64,000 bases of DNA from Calendula officinalis (Eukaryota > Streptophyta > Magnoliopsida > Asterales > Asteraceae): assembly GCA_963853835.1 (NCBI GenBank), contig OY970828.1:14203813-14267812 (forward strand). The letters run 5' to 3'. Below the pieces are notes generated by a model. It was not told where the DNA came from. It made no database searches and saw nothing but the letters and a program-made list of their open reading frames with translations. Below, one piece after another: positions 55,436 through 64,000 of this stretch; position 1 is the stretch's first letter; the number at the start of each line of letters is the position of its first letter. Both the position numbers and the translations under genes were made by a program.

Positions 55436-58400
55436 TCAAGCATTCAACATACCTAGCTCGCTGATCAAAAAGTTGAATCGTTTTTCATCTAAAGGCTTAG
55501 TGAATAGATTGGAGTTCCACGTCACCTTGTTCAATGTGATCTCTAATAAAATGATACCTTATGTCGATTTGTTTGGTTCTAGAATGAAGAACTGGATTGT
55601 TGCTGATTGCAATAGCACTCGTGTTATCGCAATAGATAGGAACTTTGCAGAAGTTCATGTCGAAATCAACAAGCTGATTCTTCATCCAAAGGACTTGAGC
55701 ACAACAGCTTCCAGCAGCAACATCTTCTGCTTCAGCTGTGGAGGTAGAAACAATGCTTTGTTTCTTGCTTGTCTAGCTGATTAGCTTTCCACCAAGCAGC
55801 TGACATCCTCCAGTGGTGCTCTTTCTATCCATTTTGCAACCTGCAAAGTCTGAATCTGAATAGCCAATTAGATCAAGTCCGGAGTCTTTGGCATACCAAA
55901 GACCGAGGCTTGGAGTACCCTTAAGGTACCTCAAAATTCTTTTTGCAGCTATTAAGTGAGATTCTCTAGGATCAGCTTGATACCTAGCACACATGCAAGT
56001 AGCAAACATAATATCTGGTCTGCTGGCGGTGAGATAGAGTAATGATCCAATGATTCCTTTATAGAATGTGACATCAACTGACTTACCAGTTATGTCAACA
56101 TCTAAATTGTTTGGAGGAGCCATTGGTGTTTTCATGGATGATGATGAATTCATATCGAATTTCGTTAAAAGATCTTTGATATATATTTCTTGATTTATAA
56201 AAATTCCATTTTTAGATTGCTTAACTTGTAAGCCAAGAAAATATGTCAATTCACCCATCATGCTCATCTCATACTTTGTATATATAAGTTTTGAAAAACA
56301 TCTACAAAGTTTTTCATCAGTAGCACCAAAAATTATGTCATCCACATAAATTTGAACAAGAATGATATCACCTTTGATTTTGTGAATGAATAAGGTTTTA
56401 TCAATCTTTCCCCTGGTGAAATCATTTGTTATGAGGAACGTGGAGAGTGTATCATACCATGCACGAGGAGCTTGTTTCAACCCATACATCGCTTTATCCA
56501 GTTTAAACACATAGTCTAAATACTTAGGATTTTCAAACCCTGGTGGTTGTTTAACATACACTTCCTCTTGCAGTTTCCCGTTTAAGAAAGCACTCTTCAC
56601 GTCCATCTGAAAAACTGTGAAGTCTTTGTAAGCAGCGTAGGCTAGAAATATTCTAATAGCCTCATGCCTAGCCACTGGAGCAAATGTTTCATCGAAATCG
56701 ATTCCTTCCTCTTTTCTGTATCCTTGTGCAACAAGTCTAGCTTTGTTGCGAATAACTACACCTTCTTCATCCATTTTATTCCTAAATACCCATTTAGTAC
56801 CGATTATAGTCTTTCCAGCTGGTGGAGGCACCAGCTGCCATACTTTGTTGACCTCGAATTGGTTAAGTTCTTCCTGCATCGCCTGAATCCAGCTTGAGTC
56901 TTCTAAAGCAACTTTAATATTTTTCGGGTCTTCAGTTGCTAGAAAACAAGACCATAAGCAAAGATTGCATGATGCTTTACTTCTAGTGACTACTCCCTGC
57001 TGTGGATCTCCAATGATTAACTCAATTGGATGTTCTGAGGTCCACTTAGATTGAGGAGCAGCAGTAGAAGGGGAAGATTCAGCAGAATTAGATCCTTGTT
57101 GAGCGGCTGACTGCTCAGCAGGATGAATTACTTCATTTTGAACTGATTTTATTGAAGTATGAAGAGGTGGCTTAGAAGTAGCCTTGGATGATGCTCTAAC
57201 TGTTGGAATCTCTTATCGAACAGCTGCAATGTCCACAAGATATGTAGGAGCATCATGGAATGTCTCATCTGATTCATTTACGGGAAGATCAAAGAGATTT
57301 AAAGCATCGGAGAATGCTTCAGTTGTATCATCAGGAGATGATTCAGCTGATCTCTGAAATGCATCAGACGAGTCAGCAGAGGAGGGGTTCAAAGCTTTTG
57401 AGTGTTCTTCAAAAGTAACATTTATATATGGACTCTTCCAATGTTTGTCTTCTTTTGTTGAAAACTCTATATGCTTTGGATAGAGTGGAGTATCCCAAGA
57501 AAATGGCTTCATCAGCTTTAGAGTCAATTTTACTCAGCTGATCTCTTGTGTTTAACACAAAACACACACAGCCAAACATGTGAAAGAAACCGATGAAAGG
57601 TTTCCTCTGACGAAAAATCTCATAAGAAGTCTTTTTGTGTCTCTTCACATAGAGAGACCTATTCTGAGTAAAACAAGCTGTGTTAACAGCATCTGCCTAA
57701 AATTGCTTAGGTATGTTTGACTCAGCAAGCATTGTTCTTGCAGCTTCTATAAGGGTTCTGTTCCTTCTTTCAGCAACACCATTCTGTTGAGGTGTTCTTG
57801 CAGCTGAAAAGTTTTGGGAGATCCCAACATCTAAACAGAAATCTTCCAAAGTCTTGTTTCTGAATTCAGTACCGTTGTCTGATCTCAACATCTTGGCTCT
57901 AGACCCGTTTAGAAGTTCCATCCTTTTGATGAACTTGATAATTTCATCAGCTGCATCACTCTTGTGGCGTAAAAATATAACCCAAGTATATCGTGAGTAT
58001 TCATCAACGATAACAAGTGTATACTTCTTTCCACCTAGACTTTAAGTGCTCATGGGACCAAAGAGATCCATATGGAGCATGTGAAGGCAGCTGTCGATGG
58101 AAAAACATTGCTTTGATTTGAAGGAGCTTTGATGTTGTTTACCTTGTTCACATGCAGAACAAAGCTTATCCTTTTCATATTTGATTTGTGGCAGACCGTT
58201 CACCAGCTGACCTCGCGCCAGCTTCGATATATTTTTGAAGTTCAGGTGAGATAGTCTTTTGTGCCACAGCCAATTCAGCTCTTCAGTAGAGTGAGAGAGT
58301 AGACAGACTTCTTGATTTTGAGGATTCATGTCAAGTGTATAGACATTCTTGGTTCTGGGAGCAACTAATACTACCTTTCCATTCTTATCTGTCACCGTTC

Positions 58401-58674
58401 CTCTGTATTCGTTAAAGTTCACTGAGAACTTTGCATCACAAAGTTGGCTAATGCTGATAAGATTATGTTTCAGCCCAATTACATAACCAACTCTTGTGAT
58501 TTTTATGGATCCATTAGAGATGGTTCCATAACCTTCAGTTGAGCCTCTACCATTATCACCAAAAACTACTGAGGGGCCATCACAAACTTCAAAATCTTCC
58601 AGCAGGGATTTGTAACCAGTCATGTGTCTTGAGCAACCACTGTCGAGGTACCCGACATGTTTGCGTTCATCACC
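55436..58674 (-). pseudogene. Element B Pol (protease, integrase, RT, RNase H), multiply broken
   Basis: Order and motifs are Copia: protease LDSGCSRHMTG, integrase zinc motif with HMDLFGP, integrase core (LRSDNGTEF, NGVAERRNRT), RT (KVWQLVPPPAGKTIIGTKW to YVDDIIFGA) and RNase H (YSDSDFAG). In-frame stops are at 58042 (TAA), in QF*ADAV near 57695 (TAG for the usual Trp), near 57213 (TAA) and at 55773 (TAG for the usual Trp). Frameshifts lie near 57420 and in the RNase H tail near 55500, where about 30 bases seem missing. Pol is in the -1 frame relative to gag. Confidence 0.87.
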
Positions 58675-58710
58675 CTGCACATAAGATAAAAGAGTTAGTT
58701 CTTTTTGGGA
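58675..58710 (-). promoter_or_regulatory. Candidate 3' splice site at the gag-pol border of element B
   Basis: On the minus strand AAGAACTAACTCTTTTATC continues to TTATGTGCAG ending at 58675. It has a CTAAC branch-like motif, a T-rich tract and CAG, and the following base starts a pol codon (phase 0). Confidence 0.6.
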
Positions 58711-60540
58711 ACCCACACTTCGGTGGGTCCTTGTGACTTCCCGCTGGGACTCACAGAAGTTGGCTTTTCAGTAGGCTCACATACAGAAGTTGGGGAAGGT
58801 CTCAAGCATGTGCTGTCATACTCACTTGTCATGTGCCCACGATCTCCACACTTATAGCATTTTCTGTTTCTTTGCAGTGGAGTAGAGGGCGAGGCAGTAG
58901 GATTGGGAACTGGACCCAAAATACCTTTCATTTTCTGATTATCAGAGATAGTCAGAGTTTGAACGAGTGATGTCAGCTTGCTGACCTTTCCTTTCAGCCG
59001 TCTGACAGACACAGCTGAAGAACGACTTGGAGTGTTCTTAGAAACACTCTTACATTTGTTCTTTGCAGCTCGAGTACGAAGTCCAACTGGCTCACCCTTG
59101 GAGGGTGTAAGAACAGTTTTCTTTCCTGCTGTTCTTCTAGTCTTCTGCTGAGATCTAGCAGAAGATGCAGCAGGTGCTGAACCCAAGACAGATTTTCTAG
59201 GTTCAACAATAACTACAGTGGGCGTCCTAACTACCATGGCAGAGGAGTCAGTTGATGACTATTCACCAGTAGCCACATAAGGATCTTCTGAGGACGTCTC
59301 AGTAGCATAGGTTTTGGTAGACCTAACAAAGGAACCAAAAACCAATTCTTCAGCTGGCACAGAAGCATCAGCTGACGAGTAGTACAGATCATCTGTACTT
59401 CTGTCAGGTACAGCGGCTGCAGCTAGGAAATCTCCTCCTAGTACAGCTTGTACTTGACTGGGGATTTGTGAGTTAACACATTCACTCACACGTTTGGATG
59501 AACGGGACCATGATTCACAAATCTTTTTAATTGCTTCAAGTTCTTTAACTTTTTCACTTAGATCATGTTGAAGAACTGAGTTAATAAATTTCGTTTCAGA
59601 AAGTTCTTCTTTTAAAGTTTTGTGGTCAATTAAACGTTTTTAAAAAATGCATTTTCGCGTAGAATAGCACTATGTTTATCCAAACATTCACCTTTCAGCT
59701 GATCAATGAAGTGCAAGTCACAAATAATAGAATCAACAATTTCTTTAGCTTTAGTAGCCTCAGCGGAGATTAGAGAAGTTACCGTTTTGTGAACAATGTT
59801 GACCCATTTATAGGAACTAGCATCATCAGCTGTAATGCTTTCATCATCATCAGCACGAGCCATCAAACACATTGTGGCCATTTGTTCATCGTCATCAGAT
59901 GAGCTGTCACCAGAGTCAGCCCAATCATGAGTTTCAGTTACGAGACCCTTGTCAGCAGATTTGCTTTCAAGTGCCTTCTTTTCTTCTAGAATCTTTTTGG
60001 TGAAGGCTTGTAGCTTTTTGTATTTTTCTTCAATGGACTCACCAGTTGAAGATGATGAACTAGCTTTCTTCTGCTTGCAGTTGTTAGCATAGTGTCCCTT
60101 CTTGTTGCAGTTGTAGCAAGTTATCTCAGAGATGTCAGGTGTACTTCCAGAGGGTCTGGAAGACACAGCTGATGAGATAGATCTGCTACTCGAGCCTCTA
60201 GATGAGGAGCCAGACTTGTTTTTGAAGAATTTTCTATTTTTAACAAGTAAGGCTAGCTCAGTTATAAGGGCTTCGTTGTCTTCGTCTTCATCGACTTCTT
60301 CAATGCTGACTTCAGGCATGCTGAACAAACCAGCAGCTGAAGCATTGTCAGCTTCATCATCTGATGGAGGATATTCGATTCTGCTGGGCTTGTTTAGAGA
60401 AACAAGAGCAGTCGAAGATCCAGAGGGACTCACCTTAGAGTCCTTTGGAGGTTGAAATTTGTTGAGTACAGTTCTCTCAAGGCTTAGAAACATACCATAG
60501 AGAGAAGAAAGAGTATAATCTTTCAAAGTAGGAGACGTAC
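58695..60540 (-). pseudogene. Element B Gag, 5' end removed by element C
   Basis: The remaining Gag starts in the last part of the Copia Gag domain (YTLSSLYGMFLSLERTVL), then has a knuckle CYNCNKKGHYANNC near 60110, an acidic region (GDSSSDDDEQ), a coiled-coil AT-rich segment, a second knuckle-like CYKCGDRGHM near 58860 and ends VWVPKKN. A one-base shift in the A/T run near 59640 and a TAG at 59259-59261 break it. The codon after HKT (59783) is GTA (ACG|GTAACT, phase 0), at the place comparable to the candidate donors of A and C. Confidence 0.85.
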
Positions 60541-61046
60541 TGTTAAGGCAAAAAGCCTTGCCCCTTTAGATCTTAAGATAACAAAACAACCTAGACTAGC
60601 TTTGATTTATATGTAGAATAATATAGCTAAGTTTAGGTCTGATACTGAGTGATCAGTATTGGAACTCAGTATCAGTACTCAGTATCAGATAGTGATACTG
60701 AGTACAAGGACTGAGTAGAAGGACTAAGTGATACTCAGTATAGTAACGGACTAAGATCAAATCCCTTGATCTTAGTCATTTTCCTTGCTTAGTCCTTCGG
60801 TTACTCTTTGCTCATTATGTAAGATCTCTATAACATTATAAATAGAGATCATCTTGCAAAGGAGTACTTACCAATTCACTCTACACTTTCATATCTTGTA
60901 ATTGATCAGTGGTATTGCTTTTCCGCAGCATACCACACTTAGTGGATTTGTACACCGACTCTAATACTGTGTTTTACACTTTAATTGTCTTTTGTATAAT
61001 CATTCTAATCAATTAACTAACAAACCAGGGGTGTTGTGACCTAACA
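60541..61046 (+). repeat. Element C 5' LTR (506 bp)
   Basis: Begins TGTTAAGGC and ends GACCTAACA. Six ACTGAG/CTCAGT motifs are packed in 60640-60750, upstream of the TATA box. Confidence 0.92.
60837..60845 (+). promoter_or_regulatory. TATA box of element C LTR
   Basis: TATAAATAG within CATTATAAATAGAGATC, about 300 bp into the LTR, matching the position type seen in A. Confidence 0.75.
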
Positions 61047-61048
61047 AC

Positions 61049-61060
61049 TGGTATCAGAGC
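61049..61060 (+). promoter_or_regulatory. Primer-binding site of element C (tRNA-Met type)
   Basis: TGGTATCAGAGC, two bases after the LTR. Confidence 0.93.
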
Positions 61061-61144
61061 AGGCTAAATAATCTCTTATTTAGTCGATCTATAACCCTGG
61101 CAGCCATTTCCTACATCTATCCCTCCAACACTCAAAAATCCAAT

Positions 61145-63718
61145 ATGTCTACAATTGTTGCACCAATTATGTCTGGAAAGGGAGTACCCATCTTTGATGG
61201 AAAAGACTTCCATCAATGGAAGCTCAAAGCTCAGTGGTATCTTGAATCTATTCACCATGAGATGCTCACTGTGCTAAATGATGGTCCCATCATTCCACAA
61301 ACTGTGGAACCTGTTGCTGCTACTGATGATGCTCCTGAGGGCATAAGATCTGTACCTAAACTAAAGCACAACTGGACTGATACTGACCGTCAGTTGTATG
61401 CTTTAGACTCCAGAGCTAAAGGGGTGATTGGTAATGCTGTTACCAAAGAGATACTTAATGCAATTATGAAATTGCCAACAGCAAAGGCTATGTGGGATAG
61501 CCTATCAGTCACCTATGAAGGTACAGCAAAGGTGAAGTTGCAAAGAAAAAGCAACATGAGAAGGAAATATGAAAATTTCTTTTCAACTCCAAATGAAGAC
61601 ATCACCACTCTCTATAACAGGTTCAATACTGTTATCCATGATTTAATCAGTGTAGGCATTGTGAAAGAGGAAGGAGAGCTTGTTCAAAAGTTCCTGGATA
61701 GTCTTTCTCAACAATTTCTTGACATGACAAACTCTGTCAATGCTGCTAACAACATTGAGTCATACACTCTTCAAACTTTGTATGGTCTAATGCTGAATCA
61801 TGAGGAGAATAATGCTGCAAGACTGATCAACTGGAAGAAAACTGACAAGTCTTCCACTGGTATGGCTCTAGTTGTGCAACAGGCTTATACTGTGACTGAG
61901 CCAGATGAACCAGAAGTTGATCTTGCTGATGCTGAGGCAGAAGAGCTTGAAACTCAAATGGCTCTCATGTCTATGAAGCTGGATCAGTTGAAGAAGAAGA
62001 GGCTTGGTGTTAGCTCTTCTAATACTGACCCAAGATCAGGTCTGTGCTATAGGTGTGGAAAGCCTGGACATAATGCTGCAAATTGTCATACCAAGTCTTC
62101 TGAGACTGACCAAAATGACAAGATTGCATACCGAGCAAAAAGATATAGAGACAAATATGTCAAGCTGAAGAATTGGAGCAAGGGAAAGAGGGCAGAAGGA
62201 AATGGAGCACCTCATCAAGCACTTTACTCAGAAGCCTGGATGGATGAAGAGTTAAGTGATGATGAAGAAGAGATTGAGAATAAAGCCTTTATGGCTTTCA
62301 CTGAAGATGATTTGAAGAGTTCCTTTGAAAAGGATATCAAAGAGGCTGAGAGGATGAGTGTTCATACTGATTGGGATTCCACTCAGTTGTACAAGGTAAG
62401 TTCCTTTCAAACTTATTCAGTGAATGAAAAAACCAAGATTTTTGAGTATATGCTTGTTGATCTTAAAACTTCTGTACAAAAAGAAAAAGCTTTAAAATTA
62501 ACAATTAAAGAACTTGAAAGGGTAAATAATGAAAACTTGGATAAATTAGCAAAATATAAAGATTTAGAACTAAACTTTTCAGATTTAAAAGACATTAACC
62601 AAAGATTAGCTGATAAAGCTCATTTACACAAACTTGAAAAAGAGAAATTTGAAAAACAGTGTAAATCTTGGGGAAATGCTTCAATAAAATTAAATAAATG
62701 TTTAAATGAACAATTTCCAGAAAATGTGAGGGCTGCACTTGGTGTTGATCCTCAATTTAAAAACAGGAACAATTTTGCTGATTTATTTGAAGAGTTTTCT
62801 ACTATGAACCCTATTAATTTTGTAAAAGCTAAAACTTTATGTGAAGTTGGATGTCAAACTGAGTCAGATGATGAAGAAAATGAAATTTTAGAAAAACCTA
62901 TTGGTCCTTCCATCTGCTCAAAGTGCTATACTGAGCTACAAGAACTCAGTATTGAATTTCAAATAACAGAAATTTCTGATACCGAGCTACCAATAGTTCA
63001 GTATGACACTTCTGCTGTTCCACCTTTTGAATTATTATTTAATACAACAACTTTTGAATTATATAATGATAATAAGACAACTTCTATCTCACATGTTTCA
63101 TCAAATACAGAAGTTGCAGGAACAGAAACATTATATACTGAGACATCTAAAGAACCTGTTAAAGTTGTTCCTTCAAAACATGATAAACAAAAGACAACTT
63201 CAACTAGGTCTTTGGTTGGCAAAGACAAGAAGTCTACCACTAATAATATTAGAAAGACTTCTCTGCCAAATAAAAATAAGCAACCAGATCCTCCATCTCC
63301 TAAACCAGTTAAAAACAATGTTAATACATCTATTAGAAATAACAAAATTAACATTTTAAAAACACTTGGTGATCAGGTCAAATCTTTAAGTAAACAATTT
63401 GCAAAACTCGTTCATACTGACCTACCAAAAGTGAAACATTTTTCTAAAATACCATATGAAAATATGTTTAGAAATAGACCTAGAAAATGTTATAGATGTC
63501 ATCATACTGGTCATAAGGGAGATGAATGCTGGACTGATCTCTCAAGTCCTAGGTACTCAGTACCAAAGAAAAGGAGAGAAACTAAGTCAGTATCACCAAA
63601 GAAAACTTCTAAAGTTACCCCTGAAGTGATACCGACCTCTCCACATAAAGAGATCAAGTCAAATTGTGTTTATCCCACCAAAGGTCCCATTCAAAAATGG
63701 GTTCCTAAAAAGAACTAA
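61145..63718 (+). CDS. Element C Gag, long form with two zinc knuckles (857 aa), intact
   Basis: N-terminal Copia Gag domain (FDGKDFHQWKLKAQWYLESI to YTLQTLYGLMLNHEE, residues 15-220), first knuckle CYRCGKPGHNAANC near 300, then MAFTEDD and an acidic stretch to QLYK (62395). From the next codon (GTA AGT) the DNA becomes clearly AT-rich and encodes a coiled coil (KALKLTIKELERVNNENLDKL) and a long Lys/Asn/Thr-rich region. A second knuckle, CYRCHHTGHKGDEC, is near 781, and the C-terminus is KWVPKKN. CAAG|GTAAGT at 62395/62396 is a full-consensus plant 5' splice site in phase 0. The protein is complete if unspliced. Confidence 0.92.
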   Translation: MSTIVAPIMSGKGVPIFDGKDFHQWKLKAQWYLESIHHEMLTVLNDGPIIPQTVEPVAATDDAPEGIRSVPKLKHNWTDTDRQLYALDSRAKGVIGNAVTKEILNAIMKLPTAKAMWDSLSVTYEGTAKVKLQRKSNMRRKYENFFSTPNEDITTLYNRFNTVIHDLISVGIVKEEGELVQKFLDSLSQQFLDMTNSVNAANNIESYTLQTLYGLMLNHEENNAARLINWKKTDKSSTGMALVVQQAYTVTEPDEPEVDLADAEAEELETQMALMSMKLDQLKKKRLGVSSSNTDPRSGLCYRCGKPGHNAANCHTKSSETDQNDKIAYRAKRYRDKYVKLKNWSKGKRAEGNGAPHQALYSEAWMDEELSDDEEEIENKAFMAFTEDDLKSSFEKDIKEAERMSVHTDWDSTQLYKVSSFQTYSVNEKTKIFEYMLVDLKTSVQKEKALKLTIKELERVNNENLDKLAKYKDLELNFSDLKDINQRLADKAHLHKLEKEKFEKQCKSWGNASIKLNKCLNEQFPENVRAALGVDPQFKNRNNFADLFEEFSTMNPINFVKAKTLCEVGCQTESDDEENEILEKPIGPSICSKCYTELQELSIEFQITEISDTELPIVQYDTSAVPPFELLFNTTTFELYNDNKTTSISHVSSNTEVAGTETLYTETSKEPVKVVPSKHDKQKTTSTRSLVGKDKKSTTNNIRKTSLPNKNKQPDPPSPKPVKNNVNTSIRNNKINILKTLGDQVKSLSKQFAKLVHTDLPKVKHFSKIPYENMFRNRPRKCYRCHHTGHKGDECWTDLSSPRYSVPKKRRETKSVSPKKTSKVTPEVIPTSPHKEIKSNCVYPTKGPIQKWVPKKN

Positions 63719-63741
63719 CTCTTATTTTGTGTCTTGTGCAG
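62396..63741 (+). other. Candidate optional intron of element C covering the Gag C-terminal extension
   Basis: It starts GTAAGTTCC and ends CTTGTGCAG, is 1346 bp long and more AT-rich than the flanking coding DNA. Removing it joins Gag codon Lys417 in frame to the first protease codons (GDRKWYLDSGCS). Retaining it yields full-length Gag ending at 63718. See findings. Confidence 0.5.
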
Positions 63742-64000
63742 GGTGACAGAAAGTGGTATTTAGATAGTGGCTGCTCAAGACACATGACAGGCAGTATGGA
63801 ATACCTTCTCAATTATACTCCAGAGAAGGGTCCTTCTGTCAAGTTTGGAGATGACTCGGTGGGAAAGACAAGAGGTTATGGTGTGATCAAGGCAGGCAAC
63901 ATAACTTTATAAAAGAGTTGCCTATGTAGAGGGTCTAAAACACAATCTGCTCAGTATCAGCCAGATGTGTGATGATGACAATGAAGCTCGATTCAGAAAG
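63742..64000 (+). pseudogene. Element C Pol, start of protease, frameshifted and cut by window
   Basis: GDRKWYLDSGCSRHMTGSMEYLL shows the protease active site. An apparent extra base in ACTTTATAAAAG near 63907 brings a stop at 63910-63912, while the expected continuation (RVAYVEGLKHNLLSISQMC) follows in the next frame to the window edge. A sequencing error is possible. Pol is in the -1 frame relative to gag. Confidence 0.8.

Larger units (their letters stand above)
49726..60540 (-). mobile_element. Element B: Copia (Sirevirus-like) element with additional ORF, cut by element C
   Basis: Visible parts on the minus strand, from right to left, are most of gag, pol, the spacer, an additional ORF, the purine tract (ATAGGGGGAGAT next to 50698) and the 3' LTR. 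The 5' LTR and the start of gag lie beyond element C, outside the window. The base pattern CAGCTG recurs throughout. Candidate target duplication at the left edge is AGTGG (49721-49725). All three genes are damaged. Confidence 0.9.
60541..64000 (+). mobile_element. Element C: Copia (Sirevirus-like) element, 5' part, inserted in gag of B
   Basis: The LTR starts at 60541 exactly where B gag stops, followed by the primer site, gag and the start of pol; the rest is outside the window. Candidate target duplication is CGTAC (60536-60540). It is a different family from A and B but has the same layout and the same gag-pol border. Confidence 0.92.

Noticed and set aside
61049..61060. Fragments resembling tRNA near the LTRs
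   Set aside because: They are 12-base primer-binding sites complementary to tRNA-Met, not tRNA genes.
63700..63720. A -1 ribosomal frameshift site at the end of gag
   Set aside because: The A-rich CCTAAAAAGAAC before the stop is not a standard X XXY YYZ heptamer in the gag frame and is not conserved in element A (CCCAAACTTAAC). It remains an alternative to splicing but is the weaker explanation.

Overview
This is a repeat-rich nuclear segment of a flowering plant. The genes have spliced introns with plant-type splice sites, the protein families are plant ones (seed-type SDH2-3, F-box/DUF295, a plant 2-oxoglutarate oxygenase), and the rest is mostly LTR retrotransposons and MITEs. A eudicot is likely and an asterid is my guess; the species cannot be named from the sequence alone. 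I saw no prokaryotic features, CRISPR array, rRNA or tRNA gene.

Layout. 1-15334: tandem array of one minus-strand, Ty3/gypsy-type, non-coding LTR element (called E): partial LTR, internal, LTR, internal, LTR, with a 7370-bp period and only about two dozen substitutions between units. 16456-22497: a seed-type succinate dehydrogenase iron-sulfur gene with ABRE and RY promoter motifs. Its third exon is cut by an antisense 2833-bp gypsy derivative (F); its introns hold two Stowaway MITEs and a hAT MITE. 23088-25014: an apparently intact 8-exon 2OG-Fe(II) oxygenase, followed by a Helitron (25076-25705). 26297-38916: an F-box/DUF295 gene split by an 11.4-kb Copia/Sirevirus-like element (A, 27060-38488) that carries gag, pol and a large additional ORF. 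41654-43875: a truncated relative of A (D) next to a Glu/Lys-rich gene with a 1-bp frameshift. 44289-48425: a cluster of MITEs (hAT, Mutator, Stowaway, Tourist), one nested in another. 48431-64000: a three-level nest in which a minus-strand LINE is cut by Copia element B (minus), which is cut by Copia element C (plus, running off the window).

Main results. (1) In three divergent Copia elements (A, B, C) pol lies in the -1 frame after gag. At each gag-pol border there is a good plant 3' splice site (branch-like CTAAC/CTAAT, pyrimidine-rich tract, GTGCAG), and at a comparable point inside gag there is a phase-0 GTA codon that could be a 5' splice site. Splicing would fuse Gag to Pol in frame and remove an AT-rich segment that encodes a Gag C-terminal extension with a second zinc knuckle. 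This looks like an optional coding intron that controls the Gag to Gag-Pol ratio. (2) Each LTR family is studded with its own short motif (A: ACTACTG; B: CAGCTG; C: ACTGAG/CTCAGT; E: CTCAG), clustered upstream of the LTR TATA box in A, B and C, and spread through the coding regions. (3) A and B carry a large additional ORF with a gene-like 5' leader, suggesting its own promoter. (4) F keeps one 742-codon frame despite losing reverse transcriptase, RNase H and the integrase core, joining Gag-protease to an integrase tail and chromodomain. Three retrotransposon insertions can be dated relative to their target by clean junctions or 5-bp target duplications.
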